Assembly: GCA_944389935.1 (NCBI GenBank)
Contig: CALXOE010000018.1
Coordinates: 1-57,733 of the forward strand
From: an uncultured Victivallis sp.
Lineage (GTDB): Bacteria > Verrucomicrobiota > Lentisphaeria > Victivallales > Victivallaceae
Reading direction: 5' to 3'
DNA: 57,733 bases
A program made the translations under genes and the position numbers. Under the pieces are notes generated by a model. The model had not been told where the DNA came from. It did no database searches and saw only the letters and a program-made list of their open reading frames with translations. The first letter of the stretch is position 1, and each line of letters begins with the position of its first letter. Below are positions 44,409 through 51,967 of the stretch, piece by piece.

Positions 44409-44975
44409 ATGCAGCTTGATCCGACCAACCTTATGGACGAACTCGAAGAACATATGATGAAGACGGAAGAGTCTCTCATCGGTAATTTCAAAACCATCCG
44501 CACGGGGAAAGCGTCTCCGTCGCTGGTTGAAAACATCACGGTCGAGTATTACGGCACCCCGACCCGGCTCAAGGAACTCGCCGGAATCACCACGCCCGAA
44601 CCGCGGCTGCTCGTGATCCAGCCGTGGGACAAGAGTTCGCTGGGTGCGGTCGAGAAAGCGATTCTCGCTTCGAATATCGGAATCACGCCGATGAATGACG
44701 GAACGCACATCAAACTGCCGATTCCGGAGCTCAGCCAGGATCGCCGCGTCGCGCTCGCGAAACAGGCGAAAGGATTCGTGGAAGAGGCGAAGGTCGCGCT
44801 GCGCAACATCCGCCGGGACGGCAACGAAGTCGCCAAGAAGGCCCAGAAAGACGGGGTCTTTACCGAAGATGAACTCAAGAAGATGCTCGACGATATCCAG
44901 AAGCTCACCGACCGTTACATCGCTTCTCTCGACAAAGAGCTTGCGAACAAGGAAAAGGAGCTCATGACCGTCTGA
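44409..44975 (+). CDS. frr: Ribosome recycling factor
   Basis: 188 aa, the usual length. RRF with EF-G splits post-termination ribosomes. The N- and C-terminal helices carry the family pattern (NFKTIRTGKASPSLVENI, then RVALAKQAKGFVEEAKVALRNIRRD and KLTDRYIASLDK). Domain II contains YYGTPTRLKELAGI. GGGAGGGAA precedes the ATG. Usually frr follows pyrH or tsf; here it has its own promoter after a damaged locus and overlaps the next gene by TGATG. Confidence 0.97.
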   Translation: MQLDPTNLMDELEEHMMKTEESLIGNFKTIRTGKASPSLVENITVEYYGTPTRLKELAGITTPEPRLLVIQPWDKSSLGAVEKAILASNIGITPMNDGTHIKLPIPELSQDRRVALAKQAKGFVEEAKVALRNIRRDGNEVAKKAQKDGVFTEDELKKMLDDIQKLTDRYIASLDKELANKEKELMTV

Positions 44976-46825
44976 TGGCGGAATCTTCGTCCAACCAGCG
45001 TGCCGCTGCCGGGATTCGTTCCGGCCGCGGTTTTTTGCTGATTCTCGGCGGGATCGCGGGGTGCGCGCTGCTGCTGCGGCTCGGGGTCTGGGCTGAACTC
45101 GGCGCGATGAACGGCGGGCACAACAGCGTTTACACTCCGTCGGTATTTACGGATCTGGCGACCTACATGAAGCTCGGGCGGGAGATCGCCGCGGGGGAAT
45201 ATTCCGGTCCGTTCTACTATCAGCCGTTCTACTATGCGGTGTTTCTGCCGGTCTGCTACTGGCTGTCGGGCGGCTCGACCGGGTTTGTGATTTTCATCCA
45301 GTCTCTGCTCGGGGCGGGGACGAGCTGGTTTGCAGGACTTGCCGCGGCGCGGCTTTTCGGCCGGACGGCGGGAATGGTGGCGGCGGGGTTCGTCGCGATT
45401 TCCACGCCGCTGCTGCTGTACACGCCGTTCCATCAGAATGAGACGCTGCAGGCGTTCAACCTGACACTGCTCTTTTATCTGTCGCTGCGCGCGTGTGAAT
45501 GCTGGACTCTCCGGCGGTGGAGCGCAGTCGGTCTCGTCGCCGGAATCGCGATTCTCACGCGCGGGAATATCGTGCTGTTCCTCCCGGGAATCGTCGCTGC
45601 GGCGGCCTGGTCCGGTTTGCGGCGGAAAGTCCGGTTACCGCGCGTTGCCGCGGGATGCGCGCTGCTGCTGGCGGCTGCATATCTCGTGCAGATGCCGTTC
45701 ATCATTCACAACACATGCGAAACCGGGAAGCTCTCCGGCCCCTCGACTGCGGCGGACGCGGTGCTCGCGCTCGGGAATTCGCCGGAGGCCCCCGCGGGCG
45801 GACGCAATCCCGGCCTGCCGGCCGGACCGATGGAGTACCCTGAAGCGTACAGTCGGATGATGGCGCTTGCCGGAGAGGGCGTGAGTGTTCCTGAGCAGAT
45901 GTTCGAGATGATGTGCCGGGAGCCGGGGGCGTTTTTTGAACTGCAGTTCCGGAAGCTGCTGCTCTTCTGGGATTACCGGGAGATTCCGAACAACGTTTCG
46001 CTCTACGGGGAGGGCGAGGCGAGTCGGATTCTGCGCTGGCTGCTGCCGGGGCGGAGTCTCGTGCTGCTGCCGTTCGGGCTGGCCGGTCTCGTGCTGGCGG
46101 TGGTGCGGGCGTATCGGCGGAGAGAGGTCAAACTCTGGCTGCTCATCTATTTTGTGGCGATCTACTGGGCGGCGACGGCGCTCTTTTACATTCTGTCGCG
46201 ATTCCGGGCGCCGATTCTGCCGCTGGTCGCGGTGGCGGCCGGTGGATTCGCCGCATGGTTTCTGCGGCGCTGGAGACACGCGCCGGAAAAGCGGCGGCAG
46301 CTTCTGCTCTACGGGGGAGGGGTGTTCATCGCGATGTTCTGGATCGTGAGTTCGAGTTACGACTTCTATCGGACCCGTCTGGAGTCGTCGCTCGCGCGCT
46401 GGTTCCGTCCGGACGGGGTTGAGGTGAAGTTCGGCGGCACGCCCTACCGGCTTGACCACGGACCGATGACGTTCGGCGGCTGGGAGATGGTCGAGATGAA
46501 ACCCGGGTTGAAACTCGATAAACAGTTTGCGAACTTCACTGCTCCTGGCGAAGTGGAGTGGACCGTTCTGACCGGAAAACCGGGGCGGATCCGCTATCGG
46601 GTGAACGGGGTTCTGCGGACGTATCAGGCGGAGAAGCCCGGATTCGTAAAGCTGCGTTTCCCGGTGACTCCGCGAAATGGCGGATTTTCGATCGAAATCG
46701 TCGGATTCACGGGGGAACACTGGCTGTTTTACGATGCGCAGCGCGACTACGGGCGGTCTGAACTGGGGGGCGCGCCGCTCGCGGGAGAGTGGATCATGCG
46801 TCTTTATGAGACCTCCGGAACCTGA
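44975..46825 (+). CDS. Multi-pass membrane glycosyltransferase, GT39/PMT-2-like
   Basis: 616 aa. A first membrane helix (about 20-40) is followed by a periplasmic loop with FTDLATYMKLGREIAAGEYSG, where the acidic residue fits the catalytic Asp of GT-C enzymes. About nine further helices follow up to residue 460. Residues 470-616 are a periplasmic beta domain with no recognised family. The family uses polyprenyl-phosphate sugars to modify lipids or proteins outside the membrane. The ATG overlaps the frr stop, so it is translated by coupling with frr. Confidence 0.75.
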   Translation: MAESSSNQRAAAGIRSGRGFLLILGGIAGCALLLRLGVWAELGAMNGGHNSVYTPSVFTDLATYMKLGREIAAGEYSGPFYYQPFYYAVFLPVCYWLSGGSTGFVIFIQSLLGAGTSWFAGLAAARLFGRTAGMVAAGFVAISTPLLLYTPFHQNETLQAFNLTLLFYLSLRACECWTLRRWSAVGLVAGIAILTRGNIVLFLPGIVAAAAWSGLRRKVRLPRVAAGCALLLAAAYLVQMPFIIHNTCETGKLSGPSTAADAVLALGNSPEAPAGGRNPGLPAGPMEYPEAYSRMMALAGEGVSVPEQMFEMMCREPGAFFELQFRKLLLFWDYREIPNNVSLYGEGEASRILRWLLPGRSLVLLPFGLAGLVLAVVRAYRRREVKLWLLIYFVAIYWAATALFYILSRFRAPILPLVAVAAGGFAAWFLRRWRHAPEKRRQLLLYGGGVFIAMFWIVSSSYDFYRTRLESSLARWFRPDGVEVKFGGTPYRLDHGPMTFGGWEMVEMKPGLKLDKQFANFTAPGEVEWTVLTGKPGRIRYRVNGVLRTYQAEKPGFVKLRFPVTPRNGGFSIEIVGFTGEHWLFYDAQRDYGRSELGGAPLAGEWIMRLYETSGT

Positions 46826-46872
46826 TTCTCCGCCGGGAGGCAAAGAAAATGCGTTTTTTTCCGTTTTGGGAT

Positions 46873-46900
46873 TTGACAAATCACAAAGAGTCAATATAGT
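46873..46900 (+). promoter_or_regulatory. Promoter of the acidic zinc-ribbon gene
   Basis: A near-consensus TTGACA (46873-46878), 16 bp, TATAGT (46895-46900). It is the best sigma-70 match in the window. Confidence 0.75.
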
Positions 46901-46935
46901 ACCGGAGGAACTGACCCTAAGAAGGAGGCTGTGGT

Positions 46936-47226
46936 ATGGCTACAATTTGTCCCTATTGCAATATTGAAGTTAGCGAGAGCGCGATTGAGGCCGAGGACGG
47001 CTGCTGTCCCGAATGCGGTTCTGTCATCAGCGCGTCCTCGTCGTTCCTCGGAGAGGATCCGGATTATGATGACGAGCTCGAGAACGACGATCTCTATGAT
47101 GAGTTCGATGATGACGATGATATCTTCGATCGCGGCGACTTCGATGACGATGCGTTTGACGATGAGGATCTTGACGAGGAATTCGACGACGAGGAATTCG
47201 ACGACGAGGAAGAGGAGGAGTTCTGA
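46936..47226 (+). CDS. Zinc-ribbon mini-protein with a highly acidic tail
   Basis: 96 aa. CPYC (5-8) and CPEC (24-27) form a zinc-ribbon knuckle pair. From about residue 40 the chain is almost only Asp, Glu and aromatic or leucine residues (DDELENDDLYDEF, EEFDDEEFDDEEEEEF), giving a very low isoelectric point and probable disorder. AAGGAGG precedes the ATG and the promoter is near-consensus, so it is probably abundant. It has its own terminator. An acidic tail like that of the RNA-polymerase delta subunit or a nucleic-acid mimic is a possible comparison; function is unknown. Confidence 0.85.
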   Translation: MATICPYCNIEVSESAIEAEDGCCPECGSVISASSSFLGEDPDYDDELENDDLYDEFDDDDDIFDRGDFDDDAFDDEDLDEEFDDEEFDDEEEEEF

Positions 47227-47240
47227 TTCCCCGCTCTCAG

Positions 47241-47271
47241 AGCCGCCCCGGTTTCGGAGGCGGCTTTTTTT
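47241..47271 (+). terminator. Terminator of the acidic zinc-ribbon gene
   Basis: A perfect AGCCGCC/GGCGGCT stem (47241-47247 with 47259-47265) followed by seven T residues. Confidence 0.9.
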
Positions 47272-47295
47272 CTGCTGAAAAAAAGGCGGAGCGGC

Positions 47296-47324
47296 TTGCA
47301 ATCCCCGGAATGCGGTTCTATATT
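47296..47324 (+). promoter_or_regulatory. Promoter of the UgpC/MsmX-type ATPase gene
   Basis: TTGCAA (47296-47301), 17 bp, TATATT (47319-47324). It is the cleanest copy of the window's recurrent promoter pattern. The start codon is 123 bp further on. Confidence 0.7.
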
Positions 47325-47447
47325 GCGAAAATGGCAAATGGTCCGGATGTGCCCGGAGACGGGCCGGTTCGAGTGGAACTGGAGTCACCCGCAGGTCGTC
47401 AGAGGCTGCTCCGGCGTCGCGGACCGTAAGGGAAAGCAGGTAAAACA

Positions 47448-48548
47448 ATGGCAGAAGTGATTCTGGAGCACGTCTACAAGATCTACGACGGCACGGTGAC
47501 CGCCGTGCGGGATGTCAATCTCGAGATCCGCGACCGCGAGTTCATGGTTCTCGTCGGCCCCTCGGGCTGCGGGAAGTCGACTACGCTGCGCATGGTCGCC
47601 GGACTTGAGGACATCTCGAAAGGAACGATCAAAATCGGGGACCGGGTGGTCAACAACGTCGCGCCGAAAGACCGCGACATTGCGATGGTGTTTCAGAACT
47701 ACGCGCTTTATCCGCACATGTCGGTTTACGACAATATGGCGTTCGGTCTGAAGCTGCGCAACTTCTCCAAGGAGGATATCCAGTACCGCGTGATGGAAGC
47801 GGCGAAGATTCTGGGGCTTGAGGAGTATCTCGACCGTCGTCCGAAACAGCTCTCCGGCGGTCAGCGCCAGCGCGTGGCGGTCGGCCGCGCGATCGTGCGC
47901 AAGCCGAAAGCGTTTCTCTTCGACGAGCCGCTGTCGAACCTCGACGCGAAGATGCGCGTTCAGATGCGCACCGAGATCTCGAAACTGCACCAGCACCTCG
48001 AGAGCACGATGATCTACGTGACGCACGACCAGACGGAGGCCATGACCATGGGCGACCGCATCTGCGTCATGAAAGACGGTGTGATTCAGCAGGTGGCCGA
48101 ACCGATTGAACTCTACGACAATCCGTGCAACAAGTTCGTGGCCGGATTCATCGGAACGCCGCCGATGAACTTCTTCGACGGCGTCATCGTGAAGAAAGAC
48201 GGCAAACTCTGTTTCGTCGAACCCGGTTTTGAATTCGCCATTCCGGAAGAGTGGAAAGCCAAACTCGAGCCTTACGTCGACAAGAAAGTCACGTTCGGTG
48301 TCCGGCCGGAAGACATCGGCACCGATGAGGCCGAACGGACTCCGGGCATGCCGCGTGTGAATGCGAAGATCGAAGTGGTCGAGCCGATGGGCTCGGAAAC
48401 CTACGTCTATTTGAACACGGGGGAGAATACGTTCATCGCACGCGTCGATCCGCACAAGCGTCTGCGGGTTGGAGAGCTCGAAAGTCTGGCGGTGCTGCTG
48501 CCGAAAGCCCACGTTTTCGATGGGGAAACTGAAAAAGCCATCATCTGA
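47448..48548 (+). CDS. ugpC: Sugar ABC transporter ATP-binding protein, UgpC/MsmX/MalK type
   Basis: 366 aa. It powers CUT1-type sugar importers. ATPase: Walker A GPSGCGKST (about 38-46), Q-loop FQNYALYPHM, signature LSGGQRQRVAVGRA, Walker B FLFDEPLSNLD, switch His in VTHDQTEAMTMGDR. Residues 240-366 form the MalK-type regulatory OB domain (GVRPEDI). No permease or binding protein is nearby, so it is an orphan ATPase, probably shared by several transporters as MsmX is in Bacillus. It has its own promoter. Confidence 0.92.
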   Translation: MAEVILEHVYKIYDGTVTAVRDVNLEIRDREFMVLVGPSGCGKSTTLRMVAGLEDISKGTIKIGDRVVNNVAPKDRDIAMVFQNYALYPHMSVYDNMAFGLKLRNFSKEDIQYRVMEAAKILGLEEYLDRRPKQLSGGQRQRVAVGRAIVRKPKAFLFDEPLSNLDAKMRVQMRTEISKLHQHLESTMIYVTHDQTEAMTMGDRICVMKDGVIQQVAEPIELYDNPCNKFVAGFIGTPPMNFFDGVIVKKDGKLCFVEPGFEFAIPEEWKAKLEPYVDKKVTFGVRPEDIGTDEAERTPGMPRVNAKIEVVEPMGSETYVYLNTGENTFIARVDPHKRLRVGELESLAVLLPKAHVFDGETEKAII

Positions 48549-48675
48549 GCATCGCCGGAGGGGCGGAGCCGGTTCGCGGAGAAAAGAGTTCCGGTTTCGC
48601 TTTTTCGGAGAGAGTTCCACATCTGTCGCGGCCTGACCGGGATTGTAATGGAATTTCCTCCCGGTGCATGATCTG

Positions 48676-48710
48676 CGGATACGGCCATCCGGGCCGTATC
48701 CTCTCTTTTT
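48676..48710 (+). terminator. Terminator or attenuator 23 bp before the ABC exporter start
   Basis: The perfect stem GGATACGG/CCGTATCC (48677-48684 with 48694-48701) runs into TCTCTTTTT. No promoter was recognised between it and the next start codon at 48733, so expression of the exporter may depend on read-through. Confidence 0.8.
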
Positions 48711-48732
48711 GAAAACTGTTTCCGGTAAAATT

Positions 48733-50511
48733 ATGAGAAGAGAACTGCTTCATCGTCAATACCGCAACCGCGGTCCGCTGCAGAACTACATCAGCTTCTA
48801 TTCCGAATGGAAAGGGCGCTTTGTGCTGGTCTGGATCATGTATCTGGTGAAAGCCGCGCCGGTCTTTCTGATTCCGATTTTGACGGCGGAGGTGATCAAC
48901 CTCATCACGAACCGGACGCTGCCGCAGGAGCAGATTTTCGGACGGTTGTGGGAGATCCTGGCGATCGGCTTTGTGGTGATCGTGCAGAATATCCCGACAC
49001 ACATGCTCTACGTGCGGCTGATGAGTGTGCCGTGCCGGGCGGTGGAGATGAGTCTGCGTTCGGCGCTCTGCACGCGGCTTCAGCATCTGTCGATTCCGTA
49101 CCATACGCAGACGAAGATCGGGTCGCTGCAGAACAAGGTCACGCGCGATGTCGAGAGCATCGAGAACATGACCCGGATGCTGCTCGACACGGCGCCGCAC
49201 ATCATCTGTACGGTGGTGATCGCGGTGATCGTCACGCTGTTCAAGGCGCCGATCTTCGTGCTGTTCTATCTGGCGGCGGTGCCGCTGGCGGTGGTGCTCT
49301 TCGTGGCGATCCGCAAACGAATCCGGGACAGCAACCGGGCTTTCCGGCAGAGCATCGAGGACATGTCCGGCCGCGTGACCGAGATGATCCGGCTGATTCC
49401 GATCACGCGCGCGCACCACGTCGAAGACATCGAGATCGACCGGGTCAACCGGAAACTCGATCAGATCCGCCACACGGGACTGCAGGTTGACCTCATCAAC
49501 TCGATCTTCGGGTCGGTGAACTGGGTGCTGCTGATGCTGTTCAATCTGTGCACGCTGATCTTCATCGCATTCCTCTATCAGAAAGAGTGGCTCAAGATCG
49601 GGGTCGGCGACATTGTGCTGCTGACCGGCTACTTCAGCTCGATCACGACGATGGTGATGCAGGCGATGAACTGCATTCCGGCGATCACGAAAGGGCTCGA
49701 GTCGGTCCGTTCTGTCGGCGAAGTGCTGGAGTGTCCGGATATCGAGCTCAACGAAAACAAGCCGCAGGTGACGGAGGTGAAAGGCGATTTCGTTTTCGAG
49801 AACGTCTGTTTTTCATACCCCGGCAACGACAAGCATGCGCTGGAAAACATCAATCTGCATGTGCGGGAGGGGGAGACCATCGCGCTGGTCGGCTCTTCCG
49901 GTGCCGGGAAGTCGACGATGGCACATCTCGTGATCGGGTTTGTGCGTCCCACGAGCGGGCGGCTGCTGCTGGACGGGCGGGATATGAATACGCTTGATTT
50001 GCGCAGTTACCGGACGTTCATCTCGGTTGTGACGCAGGAGACGCTGCTCTTTGACGGGACGATCCGCGAGAACATCTGCTACGGGGTTCAGCCGACGGAG
50101 TTCGAGCTTATGGACGCGGTCCGCAGTGCGGATTTGATGGACTTCATCGATACGCTGCCGGAGGGGCTCGATACGCAGGTGCGGGAGAACGGGGCGCGTC
50201 TCTCCGGCGGCCAGAAACAGAGGATTGCGATTGCGCGGGCGCTGCTGCGCAATCCGCGTGTGCTGATTCTCGACGAGGCGACCAGCGCGCTCGACGTCGA
50301 ATCCGAGAGCCAGATCAAGAGTGCTCTCGATCATCTGGTCAAGGGGCGTACGACCTTCATCGTGGCGCACCGTCTTTCGACCGTCCGCGACGCGGATCGC
50401 ATTGTGGTGATGCAGAACGGCCGGATCGCCGAGATCGGAAATCATCGGGAGCTTGTTGCACTCAATGGAATTTATGCGGAGATGAACCGCAAATTTACCG
50501 CCGCTCAATAG
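48733..50511 (+). CDS. ABC exporter half-transporter (fused membrane and ATPase domains)
   Basis: 592 aa from the ATG at 48733; a longer frame to 48664 would cross the hairpin. Six membrane helices (about residues 30-310) precede the nucleotide-binding domain: Walker A GSSGAGKST, Q-loop VTQETLLF, signature LSGGQKQR, Walker B VLILDEATSALD, switch His AHRLST. As a half-transporter it should dimerise to export a lipid, peptide or drug. The cargo is not predictable. No partner half is adjacent. It is followed 21 bp later by yggL. Confidence 0.92.
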   Translation: MRRELLHRQYRNRGPLQNYISFYSEWKGRFVLVWIMYLVKAAPVFLIPILTAEVINLITNRTLPQEQIFGRLWEILAIGFVVIVQNIPTHMLYVRLMSVPCRAVEMSLRSALCTRLQHLSIPYHTQTKIGSLQNKVTRDVESIENMTRMLLDTAPHIICTVVIAVIVTLFKAPIFVLFYLAAVPLAVVLFVAIRKRIRDSNRAFRQSIEDMSGRVTEMIRLIPITRAHHVEDIEIDRVNRKLDQIRHTGLQVDLINSIFGSVNWVLLMLFNLCTLIFIAFLYQKEWLKIGVGDIVLLTGYFSSITTMVMQAMNCIPAITKGLESVRSVGEVLECPDIELNENKPQVTEVKGDFVFENVCFSYPGNDKHALENINLHVREGETIALVGSSGAGKSTMAHLVIGFVRPTSGRLLLDGRDMNTLDLRSYRTFISVVTQETLLFDGTIRENICYGVQPTEFELMDAVRSADLMDFIDTLPEGLDTQVRENGARLSGGQKQRIAIARALLRNPRVLILDEATSALDVESESQIKSALDHLVKGRTTFIVAHRLSTVRDADRIVVMQNGRIAEIGNHRELVALNGIYAEMNRKFTAAQ

Positions 50512-50532
50512 CGGCAGAATGGAGAAGAAATC

Positions 50533-50856
50533 ATGAAAAAACGTCTGCGTAAGAAAACCCACCGCGGGGAGTTCCGGGAACTTGGATTTGTCCTGACCGC
50601 CGAGTACGAGGAGAAGCCGGATATGGAGTCGCTCTGCAACTTTGCCGATCAGTTGATGGACAAGTTTGAAGAGCTCGGGATGGATGTGTCGGGATATTTT
50701 GATTTCAGTGATTTCGATGTGCTGCTCAACACCGGGCGTCCGGGTACGGATGAGGAGAATCGCCGGAATCAGGCGGTCGAGTTCGTCAAGGGGCTGCCGG
50801 GAATCCGGAACGTCGAGGCGGGGGAACTCGTCGACGCCTGGCACAACAATCTGTAA
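50533..50856 (+). CDS. yggL: YggL-family 50S ribosome-binding protein (DUF469)
   Basis: 107 aa. It matches E. coli YggL in length and pattern: basic KKRLRKKTHRGEFRELGF at the start, a central DVSGYFDFSDFDVLL, and the final VEAGELVDAWHNNL. YggL binds the 50S subunit; its exact role is unclear. AGAAGAAA lies before the ATG. It is probably co-transcribed with the exporter and ends at the hairpin at 50874. Confidence 0.85.
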   Translation: MKKRLRKKTHRGEFRELGFVLTAEYEEKPDMESLCNFADQLMDKFEELGMDVSGYFDFSDFDVLLNTGRPGTDEENRRNQAVEFVKGLPGIRNVEAGELVDAWHNNL

Positions 50857-50873
50857 CCGGAATCGAGATTTCC

Positions 50874-50906
50874 GCCGGGGCTGAAAATGGCTCCGGCTTT
50901 TTTTTT
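50874..50906 (+). terminator. Terminator after yggL
   Basis: GCCGGGGC pairs with GCTCCGGC (one mismatch) around a TGAAAATG loop and is followed by nine T residues. Confidence 0.85.
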
Positions 50907-50930
50907 GACCGAAAATCCTGCCGAATGGAT

Positions 50931-50959
50931 TTGCTATTTCCCCGGTACGGCGTTACTGT
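50931..50959 (+). promoter_or_regulatory. Promoter of the ribose-type ABC importer operon
   Basis: TTGCTA (50931-50936), 17 bp, TACTGT (50954-50959), 26 bp before the start codon. Confidence 0.5.
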
Positions 50960-50985
50960 ATGGACGGGAGGGGGGGGCGGAAAAG

Positions 50986-51966
50986 ATGAGACGCGGTTGG
51001 ATTGCCATCGGAATTCTGCTTTTATCCGCGGCGCTGTTTTCCGCGGGGCTCGTGCGCAAACTCGCGAGTCTGCGGGGGAGTGAGCCGTCGTCGGAACGCA
51101 TCATCGCGGTGATTCCGAAAGCGGTGGAGAACTCCTGGTGGAATCAGGTTCGTCTCGGCGCGCTCGCGGGGGCCCAGGGAACGCCGTACCGGGTGGTATG
51201 GAACGGTCCGGCCCTGGAGAGTGATCATATCAGCCAGATCATCTTTCTCGAGCATGCGCTCGCGCGTCGTTCCGCCGCGGTCGTGATTGCGCCGAACGAC
51301 TCTCTGGCATTGAGCCGTCCGGTCGAAGAGGCGGCTGCCCGGATTCCATGTGTATTGATCGATTCTCCGCTTGCGGAAACGGGGCAGCTCCCGCTGGTCG
51401 CGACGGACAACTATCGGGCGGGGGAGCTTGCGGCCCGGCTTCTGGCCACGGCGATCGACGGCAGAGGAAAGGTTCTGGTCATCAATCATCTGAGAAATTC
51501 CGAGTCGACCGAGGAACGGGCGCGGGGATTCGCCGCGGCCATGGCGGACGACTATCCGGAAATCCGGGTTGTGCAGTCGCCCTATGCCGAAACCTCTCTG
51601 ATGGATTACCGGGCGCAGACGGCCGAACTTCTGGCCCGCCATCCGGATACCGCAGCCGTATTTGCGGTCAATCTCGAGACTTCGGAGGGGGTCTGCCGGG
51701 CCTTGCAGAGAGAGTACCATGCCCGGAAAGTGAAATTCGTCGGATTTGATTCTTCCGCATTGCTGGTCGGGAGTCTGGCTGACGGCGGGATTGAGGCGCT
51801 GATCGTGCAGAATCCGTTCGAGATCGGCCGCCGCGGTGTCCGCCGCGCGCTCGATGCACTCGAAAATCGCCAGGGCGAGGTGTTTACGGCGATTCCGGTG
51901 TTTGTCGTGACCCGGAGGAATCTCGAGCGGATGAAACGAAAATTTCCGGCGGCACTGGGGTTGTGA
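50986..51966 (+). CDS. Sugar ABC transporter substrate-binding protein (RbsB/periplasmic-binding type 1)
   Basis: 326 aa from ATG 50986, behind a G-rich ribosome site. Residues 1-22 are a hydrophobic export signal with no lipobox cysteine, so the protein is either soluble in the periplasm or held by an uncleaved anchor. The binding fold shows IIAVIPKAVENSWWNQVRLGA, then AVVIAPNDS, VATDNYRAGELAARLL, and a late VGFDSS, all typical of RbsB relatives. It is the first gene of a B-A-C ordered operon and overlaps nothing; the ATPase starts 2 bp after its stop. Confidence 0.85.
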   Translation: MRRGWIAIGILLLSAALFSAGLVRKLASLRGSEPSSERIIAVIPKAVENSWWNQVRLGALAGAQGTPYRVVWNGPALESDHISQIIFLEHALARRSAAVVIAPNDSLALSRPVEEAAARIPCVLIDSPLAETGQLPLVATDNYRAGELAARLLATAIDGRGKVLVINHLRNSESTEERARGFAAAMADDYPEIRVVQSPYAETSLMDYRAQTAELLARHPDTAAVFAVNLETSEGVCRALQREYHARKVKFVGFDSSALLVGSLADGGIEALIVQNPFEIGRRGVRRALDALENRQGEVFTAIPVFVVTRRNLERMKRKFPAALGL

Positions 51967-51967
51967 G

